Shown: piece by piece, positions 16,849 to 24,494 of the stretch
How the letters are laid out: each line of letters begins with the position of its first letter
Numbering within the stretch: position 1 is the first letter of the stretch
Assembly (NCBI GenBank): GCA_910586535.1
Contig: CAJUHS010000003.1
Span: 1 to 58,587, forward strand
Reading direction: 5' to 3'
Length of the DNA stretch: 58,587 bases
Source of the DNA: an uncultured Oscillospiraceae bacterium
GTDB lineage: Bacteria; Bacillota; Clostridia; Oscillospirales; Ruminococcaceae
Program-made: the position numbers and the translations under genes
Notes under the pieces: model-generated
What the model was told of the DNA's origin: nothing
The model's database searches: none
Seen by the model: the letters and a program-made list of their open reading frames with translations, nothing else

Positions 16849-17236
16849 TCCGCCCGTCCTTTTCACTTTCAGGGTTTTCAGCCTCGGCTCCGGCGGCGTT
16901 CCTTTCGGCAAAAGCCTTTTTTAGACTTTGTAAAAATCCGCTATCGGAAGGACTGTCCGCAGCTTCGTAAGCCGCGACATCCGACTCGTCAAGGTCGCAT
17001 ATCCTGCTTACGGAATTTACCGTTACGCCAATCAGCATCGTTTTACTGCCTACGGTTATTATCATAAGCTGCTTATCTGCGGCAATACTGACGCATTCGC
17101 GTATTCTGACAGCGTTACCCATATTTCCGAAGCTCCCGCCGTGAAGACGCTTTTTAAGCCATCCCACAGCGTAAAGCGAAAGGAAGATCAGTCCGATAAT
17201 GCCGAGGAGAGCACATATAACGGTAAAGGCTTCCAT
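16829..17236 (-). CDS. fliO: Flagellar biosynthesis protein FliO
   Basis: A chaperone-like membrane protein that helps assemble the FliP ring. Translation from ATG 17236 gives 135 residues: one N-terminal membrane helix (EAFTVICALLGIIGLIFLSL), then a small domain with the FliO pattern (VRIRECVSIAADKQLMIITV) and a charged C-terminal tail. A longer frame begins at 17335 inside cheY and is not used. The start lies five bases after the cheY stop. The ribosome site is weak (AAGG at some distance), suggesting coupling to cheY translation. Confidence 0.85.
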   Translation of the reverse strand: MEAFTVICALLGIIGLIFLSLYAVGWLKKRLHGGSFGNMGNAVRIRECVSIAADKQLMIITVGSKTMLIGVTVNSVSRICDLDESDVAAYEAADSPSDSGFLQSLKKAFAERNAAGAEAENPESEKDGRNEKNDF

Positions 17237-17240
17237 TTTA

Positions 17241-17603
17241 TCAGCCCAGAACCTTCTGAACTGTCTGGAGGATTCTGTCCGCCTTAAAGGGCTTAACGAT
17301 AAAGTCGAGAGCGCCGAGCTTGATAGCTTCAACAACCATGGATTCCTGACCCATAGCGGAGCACATAACTATCTTAGCGCCGGGGTCGGAAGCCTTGATA
17401 TCTCTGAGAGCCTCAATACCCGTCTTGTTGGGCATTGTGATGTCCATGATGATGAGGTCGGGCTTTTCAGCTGCATATGTAGCGCAGGCAGCCTCGCCGT
17501 CGGCAGCCTCAAGAATATTTGTATATCCGTTTTTGGTGAGCGCATCCTTAATCATCATTCGCATGAATGCAGCGTCGTCCACAAGCAAAATTTTCTTATC
17601 CAT
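17241..17603 (-). CDS. cheY: Chemotaxis response regulator CheY
   Basis: A single receiver domain of 120 residues that, when phosphorylated by CheA, binds the motor switch. The acidic pocket D9-D10, the phosphorylated D54 (LIIMDITMP), the Ser of VMCSAMG and the Lys of VKPF are all present. It lies between fliY and fliO, the usual place in Firmicutes. Its kinase CheA must be encoded elsewhere in the genome. Confidence 0.97.
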   Translation of the reverse strand: MDKKILLVDDAAFMRMMIKDALTKNGYTNILEAADGEAACATYAAEKPDLIIMDITMPNKTGIEALRDIKASDPGAKIVMCSAMGQESMVVEAIKLGALDFIVKPFKADRILQTVQKVLG

Positions 17604-17782
17604 AATAAAACTCCGTTTCTCCGCCTCGGAAGTATTTTGTCGTTTCCCATGGGAACGTCGGGCGGTTCCGTTTCCCTGAATATAATATTTGATCTATGGT
17701 ACAGCCCCGCGGTCTGCCGGAAGCTGTTAGTCCCATGCCTTTCCTGCACGATACTGTACACCGTGCAAAAATTCACTCGAGC
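17604..17782. other. 179-base spacer between fliY and cheY
   Basis: This is an unusually long gap for this operon. It holds two small inverted repeats (GCACG...CGTGC near 17741-17767 and a GGGAA-TTCCC type near 17649-17676) and no gene. It could be an RNA processing or attenuation site, or simply drift. Confidence 0.35.
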
Positions 17783-19066
17783 TTATTCCTTGCCGCCCAG
17801 CGACTCAAGAAATTTTGATTTGATTATTTCCGTAATCCTCACCGCGAAGTTATCGTCGATAACCACCACGTCGCCTTTGGCGATAAGGTTTCCGTTTACG
17901 ATAATATCAACGGGAGCGCCCGCCTGACGTTCAAGCTCAATAATAGTACCCTGCGAGAAATCAAGTATCTCCTTGACTTTTTTGACAGCCGAACCTATCT
18001 CTACCGTAACGTTCAGCGGAACGTTCATCAGAAGTTTCAGATTGTCGTTCTGATCCTGATTAAGGTTAGCATTCTGATACGCCGCAAAGTTCTGGAGCTG
18101 TACAGGCTGAACGTTCATAGGAGGCATAGCGGGCTGCATAGGCATCTGAGGATACATTCCCTGAGGAGGGTATCCTCCGTACATAGCCGCCATATTCGGA
18201 TCCATAGGCTGACCGTATGGCATTTGGGGCATTGCACCCGCAGCGGGAACTCCCGGCATAGGCACAGCACCCACAGGCTGCTGCGGCATCTGAGGAGCCG
18301 CTGGCTGCGGAGCAGTTCCTCCGCCCATCATAGCCTCTATCTGTTCCTGGGACATCGACGCGCCGCCGCCCGCAGGAGCCGAAGAAGCCGCCGGCGCTGG
18401 AGCCGGAGCAGGCTCAGCCTCCTCAATGCTGTCCATAATATTATTGTAGCCTGTCATCATTTTATCAGCCATTTCCTTGGCAAGGCTGATAGTAAGCACT
18501 GAAATAAATTCCGACTTTATAACTCCGTCTATGGTAAGATCGAACTTAACGGTGCAGACAAAATCCTGACCTGTAAGATCGTATATTTCCTGTCTTACCG
18601 CGTCAGCGCCGCCCTCTTGGACGACTGCCTCGGGCGTGGAGATATCAACCGTTGTTTCGATGATCTCCGACAGCGCCGTAGCCGACGCGCCCATCATCTG
18701 ATTCATTACCTCGCACACTGCGGAAATATTCATTTCATCGAACTGAAAATCGTCGCTGACCTCCAGCGGCAGACCCATAAGCTGATTAAGAATAAGCTGA
18801 ACGTCGTTCTGCTTGAGGACAAGAACGTTTTCGCCCGAAACTCCTTGGGTATATTTGATTTTGACCATAATAGACGGTTCCAGCTCAGGAAACGACAGAT
18901 CTTCCGACCTGATAACCTTCACCTGCGGGGTAGTGATCCATACCTTGGCTGAAAGCATATTTGAAACAGCAGTAGCCGCCGACCCCATGGTTATATTCAT
19001 TATTTCGCCGATGGCGTCCATTTCCACATCGCCAAAACCGTCAATGGTAAGCTTTTCCTCGCTCAT
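17783..19066 (-). CDS. fliY: Flagellar motor switch phosphatase FliY
   Basis: A C-ring protein that also removes phosphate from CheY-P. The 427 residues contain an N-terminal CheC-like part with both phosphatase sites intact (GEIMN with E21/N24, and CEVMNQMMG), a long linker, and a C-terminal FliN/SpoA domain (LLMNVPLNVTVEIGSAVKKV) that builds the switch ring. The linker, about residues 225-330, is highly enriched in Met, Pro, Ala and Gly (for example MPYGQPMDPNMAAMYGG). It follows fliM, as usual. Confidence 0.95.
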   Translation of the reverse strand: MSEEKLTIDGFGDVEMDAIGEIMNITMGSAATAVSNMLSAKVWITTPQVKVIRSEDLSFPELEPSIMVKIKYTQGVSGENVLVLKQNDVQLILNQLMGLPLEVSDDFQFDEMNISAVCEVMNQMMGASATALSEIIETTVDISTPEAVVQEGGADAVRQEIYDLTGQDFVCTVKFDLTIDGVIKSEFISVLTISLAKEMADKMMTGYNNIMDSIEEAEPAPAPAPAASSAPAGGGASMSQEQIEAMMGGGTAPQPAAPQMPQQPVGAVPMPGVPAAGAMPQMPYGQPMDPNMAAMYGGYPPQGMYPQMPMQPAMPPMNVQPVQLQNFAAYQNANLNQDQNDNLKLLMNVPLNVTVEIGSAVKKVKEILDFSQGTIIELERQAGAPVDIIVNGNLIAKGDVVVIDDNFAVRITEIIKSKFLESLGGKE

Positions 19067-19133
19067 ATATGTAACCTTCCTTTCCGTTCTGCGTTTTTCA
19101 GGTGCTGCATTTGCTTTTCAGATTTTGCGCAGT

Positions 19134-20144
19134 TTATTTCCCCAGGTCTTTGAATATGTGGTCTATTTTAACAGCTTTTTTCTTGTTCTTTATACCCAGC
19201 TTGCCGTCAAACCAGATATTGCTTCCGATCTTGACGGTAACATTGCTGTCAATAGGCATATTAAGAGGGATAACGTCGCCCGCCTGCATCGTAAGAACAT
19301 CAAACAGGTCAAGCTTCGTTTCACACAGAACGGTGTCAATTTTAAGCTCCGAATCCTTAATGGCTTCAAGAAGCGAGACACGCCTTTCTTTTTCCTTTTT
19401 CGGGTCAAGCTTTTTGGTAGTCCTTGACCATCTGTCGCCGAACTTCGCCATAATGGATTCCAGGTTAAGCGCAGGGATGCAGAACGTCATAGTATTTTTA
19501 ACGTCCTTTATCTCCATTTCAAGCACTACCAGGATAACAACCTCATCTGGCGATATCGACTGCATAACTCTTGCGTTTGTTTCTATAGTAGTGATCGTAG
19601 GATTGATGTCTATGTATGTGCCCCACGGTTCTTTCAGAAGCCCTGCCATTTTACCCATAACGCTTGCGAACAGCCCTACCTCTATCTCGGTAAAGTCCCT
19701 GTTCTGCTCGACGTACGCTCCGCTTCCGCCCATCAGGCGGTCCATCATTGAAAAAGCGATCGGGTTGGAAATTTCCATAATGCAGTTTGTTTCCATTACG
19801 TCGTCGTCGGTGATCCCCATATTGATCATTGACATCATAACATAGTCAGGAAGCGCGTTATTGAACTCGTAGTAAACCTGCTCCTCAATCGAAAGCACCT
19901 CGACCTTGCAGTAGATTCTCATAAGACCGGTAAGATAAGAGGACAAAACTCTGGAGTAGTTTTCAAAGATGCCGTCGATGACCTTGAGCTGTTCCTTGGT
20001 AAACTTTTTCGGCATCTTGAAGTCGTAATTCTTTATTTTCTGCTCCTTGGACTGTTCCTCTATCTCGTCAAAGGCCTTTGTTCCTTCGGACGAGAAGCTG
20101 TTCAACAGCGCGTCAATCTGGCTTTGCGACAATACGTCAGCCAT
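19134..20144 (-). CDS. fliM: Flagellar motor switch protein FliM
   Basis: A C-ring component that receives CheY-P and sets rotation direction. The 336-residue protein starts with the CheY-P-binding peptide LSQSQIDALLN (residues 5-15), continues with the CheC-like middle domain and ends in a SpoA domain (MPIDSNVTVKIGSNIWF). Length is normal. The gene directly follows motB; the fliL gene usually found here is missing. Confidence 0.96.
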   Translation of the reverse strand: MADVLSQSQIDALLNSFSSEGTKAFDEIEEQSKEQKIKNYDFKMPKKFTKEQLKVIDGIFENYSRVLSSYLTGLMRIYCKVEVLSIEEQVYYEFNNALPDYVMMSMINMGITDDDVMETNCIMEISNPIAFSMMDRLMGGSGAYVEQNRDFTEIEVGLFASVMGKMAGLLKEPWGTYIDINPTITTIETNARVMQSISPDEVVILVVLEMEIKDVKNTMTFCIPALNLESIMAKFGDRWSRTTKKLDPKKEKERRVSLLEAIKDSELKIDTVLCETKLDLFDVLTMQAGDVIPLNMPIDSNVTVKIGSNIWFDGKLGIKNKKKAVKIDHIFKDLGK

Positions 20145-20241
20145 ATTTTTGCAGCCATCCTTTCCGGAATGGAAATATTCCGTTTATACCGTTATCCGAT
20201 CGGAGATGCTCGGGAAGCCCCCGCGCGCCTCCGGATACGGC

Positions 20242-21168
20242 TTATTCCTCTCTCATTCTCATGAGAGCGTCCTCCTTTGAGATATAGACCCTGTCCGGGT
20301 CGCTGCGTCCGTCGTCAATATCGGGGATAGCTTCCTCGATATCGTCCCCGCCCTGAACGGAGCCGTCCTCGTCGGAGTACTGCACGAAGTTCGCGCCGTA
20401 TTCAAGATTGAAGAGCTCCTGAATGACTTCGGGATCACTAAAGTCCACGTCGTTTCTTATAAAGACGATCTCAACGCGCCTGTTCTGCCGTCTGCCCTCT
20501 TCGGTATCATTATCCTCAACGGGACGGTACTTTCCGTAACCCGCCGAAGAAAATCTGTCAGGCTCGCAGGCGTCAAGACTTATCATGTAGTTTATGACCG
20601 AATCCGCACGTCCGGAGGAAAGCCTCCACTCGTTTACCGTGGAGTTTGCCGAGCCTGCGGTATGACCGCCTACCCTGACGGCTTTTATCCTCTCGTTGAT
20701 GCTTCTGATGCCGTCCGAGATGATCTCAAGTATGTATTTGCCCTCGTCGAGAAGAACGTCGCTGTCCCCCGCGAAGAAGATGTTATCCCTGAAGCGCATA
20801 TAGACGCCCGTTTTGGACATTTCAACGCTTACGCTGTCCTGAAGCTTGTTTGATACTATGACCTGCTTAAGGTACATATAGAAGTCCTCGAAGTCAACAA
20901 TATCCGCCTCGTCCTGAACCTCGGGCACCTCATTGTCATAGATCGCACTGGGATCGTTTTCGGGATTGGGTTCGAGAAGAACCTGAACGTTATCCTGCTG
21001 GGTGTCTGCCTTTGACAAAGCTCCGGCTATGTACTGCCACTTGCTTTGATCCATGGAGGACATTGAATACAGCAGAACGAAAAACGTAAGAACAAGCGTT
21101 ATCATGTCGCCGTAGGTGTCCATCCAGCTTCCGCCTTCTTCTTCCTGCGACTGCCTCTTCTTAGCCAA
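20242..21168 (-). CDS. motB: Flagellar stator protein MotB
   Basis: The peptidoglycan-anchored half of the stator. The 308-residue protein begins with a TTG codon (21166-21168) preceded by AGGAGGGGG. The single membrane helix after residue 20 carries the ion-binding Asp21 (YGDMITLVLTFFVLLYSMS). The C-terminal OmpA-like domain (GHTAGSANSTVNEWRLSSGR...NRRVEIVFIR) binds the cell wall. Whether H+ or Na+ is used cannot be decided from the sequence alone. An extended -10 promoter lies in the 157-base gap upstream. Confidence 0.95.
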   Translation of the reverse strand: MAKKRQSQEEEGGSWMDTYGDMITLVLTFFVLLYSMSSMDQSKWQYIAGALSKADTQQDNVQVLLEPNPENDPSAIYDNEVPEVQDEADIVDFEDFYMYLKQVIVSNKLQDSVSVEMSKTGVYMRFRDNIFFAGDSDVLLDEGKYILEIISDGIRSINERIKAVRVGGHTAGSANSTVNEWRLSSGRADSVINYMISLDACEPDRFSSAGYGKYRPVEDNDTEEGRRQNRRVEIVFIRNDVDFSDPEVIQELFNLEYGANFVQYSDEDGSVQGGDDIEEAIPDIDDGRSDPDRVYISKEDALMRMREE

Positions 21169-21210
21169 AGTACCCCCTCCTTTTATCGGAAGTTGAATTT
21201 TGATTTAATA

Positions 21211-21219
21211 ATTATACCA
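21211..21219 (-). promoter_or_regulatory. Possible internal promoter for motB
   Basis: On the minus strand TGG-TATAAT forms an extended -10 element within an A/T-rich gap, about 45 bases before the motB start. The -35 region is weak. Confidence 0.35.
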
Positions 21220-21325
21220 TATTTTTTCCGAAAATTAAAGCGTATTTCTTAAAAACGGCAACAATTTCGCGACAGATTTTTCGCTGCAATTTTAGTAATT
21301 TTGCACAATAATATGCCGGAAACAA

Positions 21326-22129
21326 TTATTCTCCGTCTCCCGAAGACGCTGAAGACATCTTTTTGGGCTTATGAGTACCGGGAAGCATCATTCTCAGTTT
21401 TTCCTCAACGTAACGCGGGTTAGCGCCCGAAATAATAGCGAGAGTACCCTCTTCAATTATCTGAAGACAAAGTATTTCCTTGTTATGGTTATACTTACAA
21501 AGGTTTCCTATAGGAGTAAAAATAAGGTGCGCCAGGATACAGCCGTAGAACGTTGTGATAAGGGCTGTTGACATACCTTGACCAAGGGACGACGCCGAGT
21601 TCGGGTCGCTCGGATCAAGGCTGGCAAGCATGTTGATCAGACCGATAAGAGTACCGATCATACCCATGGCGGGAGCGATAGCCGAACCCCTTACCCAGAC
21701 CGCAAAATTGCTTTCGTGACGCTCGCATATGAAGTTTATGGAGTCGTCAAGCATACTCTGAACCTTGTCGGAATCGTTAGCGTCTACGATGAGCATAAGA
21801 GCCGATTTCATAAACGGATCGGGACAGGCATTCGCCGACTCTTCAAGAGCAAGAATACCTTTCATACGGGCGGTCTTACAGTACTCGACCATATCGTTTA
21901 TGTACTTGTCGGGATCGTATTTCGTTGGCAAAAAAGCTTCTTTAAGCATTTTCGGCACCTTTGTCAGAACCGACACCGGGTAAATAAACACCAATGCGCC
22001 TATTGTACCGCCCAGAACGATAGCGACCGAAGCGGGATCCCAGAAGCCGCTGAGCTCACCGCCTGTTGTAATACCCCATACTATAAGTCCAATAGCAAGG
22101 GCAAAGCCTATAATACCGGAAATATTCAT
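21326..22129 (-). CDS. motA: Flagellar stator protein MotA
   Basis: The four-helix membrane half of the stator, which turns ion flow into torque on FliG. ATG 22129 (MNISGIIGFALAIG) has GGAGG eight bases upstream; a TTG at 22144 lies inside that site and is not the start. The 267-residue product contains the conserved third-helix stretch PAMGMIGTLIGLINMLASL and a C-terminal cytoplasmic part. It is in its usual place between flbD and motB. Confidence 0.95.
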   Translation of the reverse strand: MNISGIIGFALAIGLIVWGITTGGELSGFWDPASVAIVLGGTIGALVFIYPVSVLTKVPKMLKEAFLPTKYDPDKYINDMVEYCKTARMKGILALEESANACPDPFMKSALMLIVDANDSDKVQSMLDDSINFICERHESNFAVWVRGSAIAPAMGMIGTLIGLINMLASLDPSDPNSASSLGQGMSTALITTFYGCILAHLIFTPIGNLCKYNHNKEILCLQIIEEGTLAIISGANPRYVEEKLRMMLPGTHKPKKMSSASSGDGE

Positions 22130-22196
22130 ATAAACTTCCTCCAAAAATTATTTTATATAGAAAGGCAGATTACCTATAAGGTACGCCGTTGCTGTC

Positions 22197-22391
22197 TCAT
22201 TTAACGGAGTCGGGAAAGCATTCGCGGCTGTAGTTTCTCACTTTGCCGATGATCTCCTCTATGGACTCCCTCACAAGATACCTGTGACCGTTCTGCATGG
22301 TTATCACCGTATCGGGAGTCTGCTCGGCTATTTCAATGAACTGTTCGTTCACAAGAAGCTCCGTTCCGTTGATTCTGGTAAGCTGTATCAT
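22197..22391 (-). CDS. flbD: FlbD/SwrD-family flagellar protein
   Basis: A 64-residue protein of the short FlbD family; the Bacillus relative SwrD raises stator torque and supports swarming. The family pattern is present: MIQLTRINGTELLVNEQFIE, then TPDTVITMQNGHRYLVRE. It sits between flgE and motA, as in most Firmicutes. It is unrelated to the Caulobacter transcription factor of the same name. Confidence 0.9.
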   Translation of the reverse strand: MIQLTRINGTELLVNEQFIEIAEQTPDTVITMQNGHRYLVRESIEEIIGKVRNYSRECFPDSVK

Positions 22392-22467
22392 AGTTATTCC
22401 TTTCGGTATATTTTACCCTTAGTGTACTCTCCGTATCGGGAATATTGAAATATAAGCTATGACCGGA

Positions 22468-22489
22468 CGGGACAGCCGCAGCCGTCCCG
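22468..22489 (-). other. GC-rich hairpin between flgE and flbD
   Basis: CGGGAC and GTCCCG flank a 10-base loop in a 167-base gap. No U-run follows on the minus strand, so it is not a clear terminator. It could stabilise or process the mRNA between the hook and stator parts. Confidence 0.4.
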
Positions 22490-22558
22490 CGGGGTCAAGC
22501 TGAGAGAGATTTGATTTACAGTTCAGTAATTACAAATGGGGTCAGGGATCAGCTGTCA

Positions 22559-23908
22559 TTATCTCTTGAGGTTTACAAGCTCCTCAAGCATTGAGTCGGA
22601 GGTGGTTATCATTCTTGCGTTAGCCTGATAGCCTCTCTGGGTAACGATCATATCCGAAAATTCGTTTGCCAGGTTTACGTTGGACATTTCAAGGAACTTG
22701 TTCTTGACCTGACCTGCACCCTCCGAGTCGGGATTTTTTATTCTTGCGTCGCCTGAAGCTGTGGAAAGCTCAAAATTAGTGCCGCCCGCTTCGTTAAGAC
22801 CGTCTGGGTTGTCAAATACCGCAAGCTCGATCCTTGCGAGGTACTTGAGGTCGCCGTTGTATGTAACCGAGATCGTACCGTCTTTTCCGACCGTTACTGC
22901 ACCGACGTCCGAATATGTAAGCTCGCCCTGAAGCGCGCCCGCTGTATTCGCAGTAGCCTTTGCAGCCTCTAAGCCCGCGTCATCTGTCGCGGCAACCATG
23001 GCCGCATACGGTGTTGCATATGATATCCTTGCACCGGTTGTATCCTTGATCTCAGCTCCGGTCTTATCGCAGTAATATCTGTAGTTTGCCGCAGCTACAG
23101 CGCCAGCGTCGTCGTTAAGATTTCTGATGGTGTCCTGAAGATTAATATACTCCATTTTCTGCTCTGCCGTCAGAGTGCCCCATTCAGCAGCAGTTCCGTC
23201 GAAATCATAAATTACATGATCGTTTCCCGTCAAATTGCCCTCCGCGGTCACAATAGCGTTCCAGTCATAGCCGTACATATAGCCGAACTCGTCTGTGAAT
23301 ACGTTATAGGCTGTCTGGACAAGCTCGTTCATGTTGATAGTGTTGCGGAAAGTAATATCGCTGGAATTTATACGGTCATCGCCGTTTCTGTCCTTTACCT
23401 GAACGTCCGCCAGAGCGTTTTCACTGATAGTTCCCACGTTGCGGAGACCATGCAGAGAGTTGCGTGAACCGATAACAAAGCGGTTATCGGCAGTAACGAG
23501 GTTTCCGTAGCTGTCTATTCCGAAATTACCCATACGTGTGAATAAAAGTTCGCGCGTTCTGAGGTCGGCGCTGATGTTCTCGCCGTTGAAAGTAGCTGTC
23601 ATGAAGAAGCCGTCGCCGTTGATCATCATGTCGTACGTTCTGTTTGTGCTCTGTCCGTTCGACTGGGACATATCCTTGTCAATGGAACCGAGCTGAACGC
23701 CGTAACCTACCTCTGAGGGGTTGTTTCCTGCATAAGACACCTTACCGCTTGTAGGGCTTACAGCCGTCTGGTAGTAAATATCGCGGAAAGTAGCTCTCAT
23801 GGTCTTGTAGCCGTAAGTGTTTACGTTAGCGATATTGTTACCGATAACGTCCATTCTTGTCTGGTGGGTAGTAAGTCCGGAAACACCGGAATAAAGAGAT
23901 CTAATCAT
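22559..23908 (-). CDS. flgE: Flagellar hook protein FlgE
   Basis: The subunit of the flexible hook, exported by the type III apparatus. The 449-residue protein has the axial-protein N-terminus (LYSGVSGLTTHQTRMDVIGN followed by the IANVNTYGYK signature) and the C-terminal helix (NLANEFSDMIVTQRGYQANA). The middle is a long variable domain rich in Ala, Asp and Gly, exposed on the hook surface. AAAGGAG lies upstream. The 157-base leader contains strong inverted repeats. Confidence 0.96.
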   Translation of the reverse strand: MIRSLYSGVSGLTTHQTRMDVIGNNIANVNTYGYKTMRATFRDIYYQTAVSPTSGKVSYAGNNPSEVGYGVQLGSIDKDMSQSNGQSTNRTYDMMINGDGFFMTATFNGENISADLRTRELLFTRMGNFGIDSYGNLVTADNRFVIGSRNSLHGLRNVGTISENALADVQVKDRNGDDRINSSDITFRNTINMNELVQTAYNVFTDEFGYMYGYDWNAIVTAEGNLTGNDHVIYDFDGTAAEWGTLTAEQKMEYINLQDTIRNLNDDAGAVAAANYRYYCDKTGAEIKDTTGARISYATPYAAMVAATDDAGLEAAKATANTAGALQGELTYSDVGAVTVGKDGTISVTYNGDLKYLARIELAVFDNPDGLNEAGGTNFELSTASGDARIKNPDSEGAGQVKNKFLEMSNVNLANEFSDMIVTQRGYQANARMITTSDSMLEELVNLKR

Positions 23909-23941
23909 TTCTAATCAAGCGCTCCTTTAAATAATTTTCAC

Positions 23942-24022
23942 GCCGGCCGAAGCTCCGTCCGTCAAGTCGTTCGGGACGGAACGATTTCCTTTCGGTCCAA
24001 TCGTTTTGACCGCCGCCGGCAT
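23942..24022 (-). other. Structured flgE leader region
   Basis: AACGATT (23980-23986) and AATCGTT (23999-24005) form a perfect stem, enclosed by GC-rich arms (GCCGGCC near 23942 and CCGCCGGC near 24020). There is no U-run after it in either direction. It lies directly upstream of flgE and may control processing or translation. Confidence 0.4.
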
Positions 24023-24065
24023 ATATTCTTTTTGTGCGGATAAAATTTACGCTGTCCGCCTTTCA

Positions 24066-24479
24066 TTACATTATAACTGTCGAATCAATGTTTGTAAAAA
24101 TGTTTCCCCGCATATCGTCCGCGGTAAGGGTCGTAATGACCTTGTTGTTCCTTATGCTTACCAGAAACGCCGTGGAATCAATGATTACAAGCGCGTCGTC
24201 GGAACCTTTTTCGCCCGCAAGCTCCACCGCCTTGTTCAGTCTGTCCAGTCTGCCGCTTTCGGAAAGATCTATGTTCCTTTCGGACATTCTTTCCATAGCG
24301 TGCTTTGAAAACCTTACGCCGCTGCCGCTCTGGGCCTCAAGCTGTTTTTTCAGCTCTTCGGCAAAACCGCTTTGACCTGGCGCGCCGTTTTGTTCGGTAC
24401 GCTGCCCTGCGGGACTGCCGGTGGTTACCGACACGCCGCGAAGACTTAAATATTCGCTTATAAGCATAGCCGGTATCAT
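24066..24479 (-). CDS. Flagellar operon protein, TIGR02530 family
   Basis: A 137-residue protein of the family found between flgD and flgE in many Firmicutes and named only from that position. The conserved part is VRFSKHAMERMSERNIDL, then VIIDSTAFLVSIRNNKVITT. No membrane segment or signal peptide is seen. Its function is not established; its place suggests a role in hook assembly. Confidence 0.87.
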   Translation of the reverse strand: MIPAMLISEYLSLRGVSVTTGSPAGQRTEQNGAPGQSGFAEELKKQLEAQSGSGVRFSKHAMERMSERNIDLSESGRLDRLNKAVELAGEKGSDDALVIIDSTAFLVSIRNNKVITTLTADDMRGNIFTNIDSTVIM

Positions 24480-24494
24480 TCCTTTTCGGTTTAA

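Noticed and set aside
16849..16911. Longer FliP starting at 16911
   Set aside because: The extra 21 residues are encoded inside fliO without a ribosome site and would hide the signal peptide; ATG 16848 has AAGGACGG.
22130..22144. MotA start at TTG 22144 and, similarly, ArgH start at TTG 44487
   Set aside because: Both TTG codons overlap the GGAGG sequences that serve the ATG starts eight bases further on.
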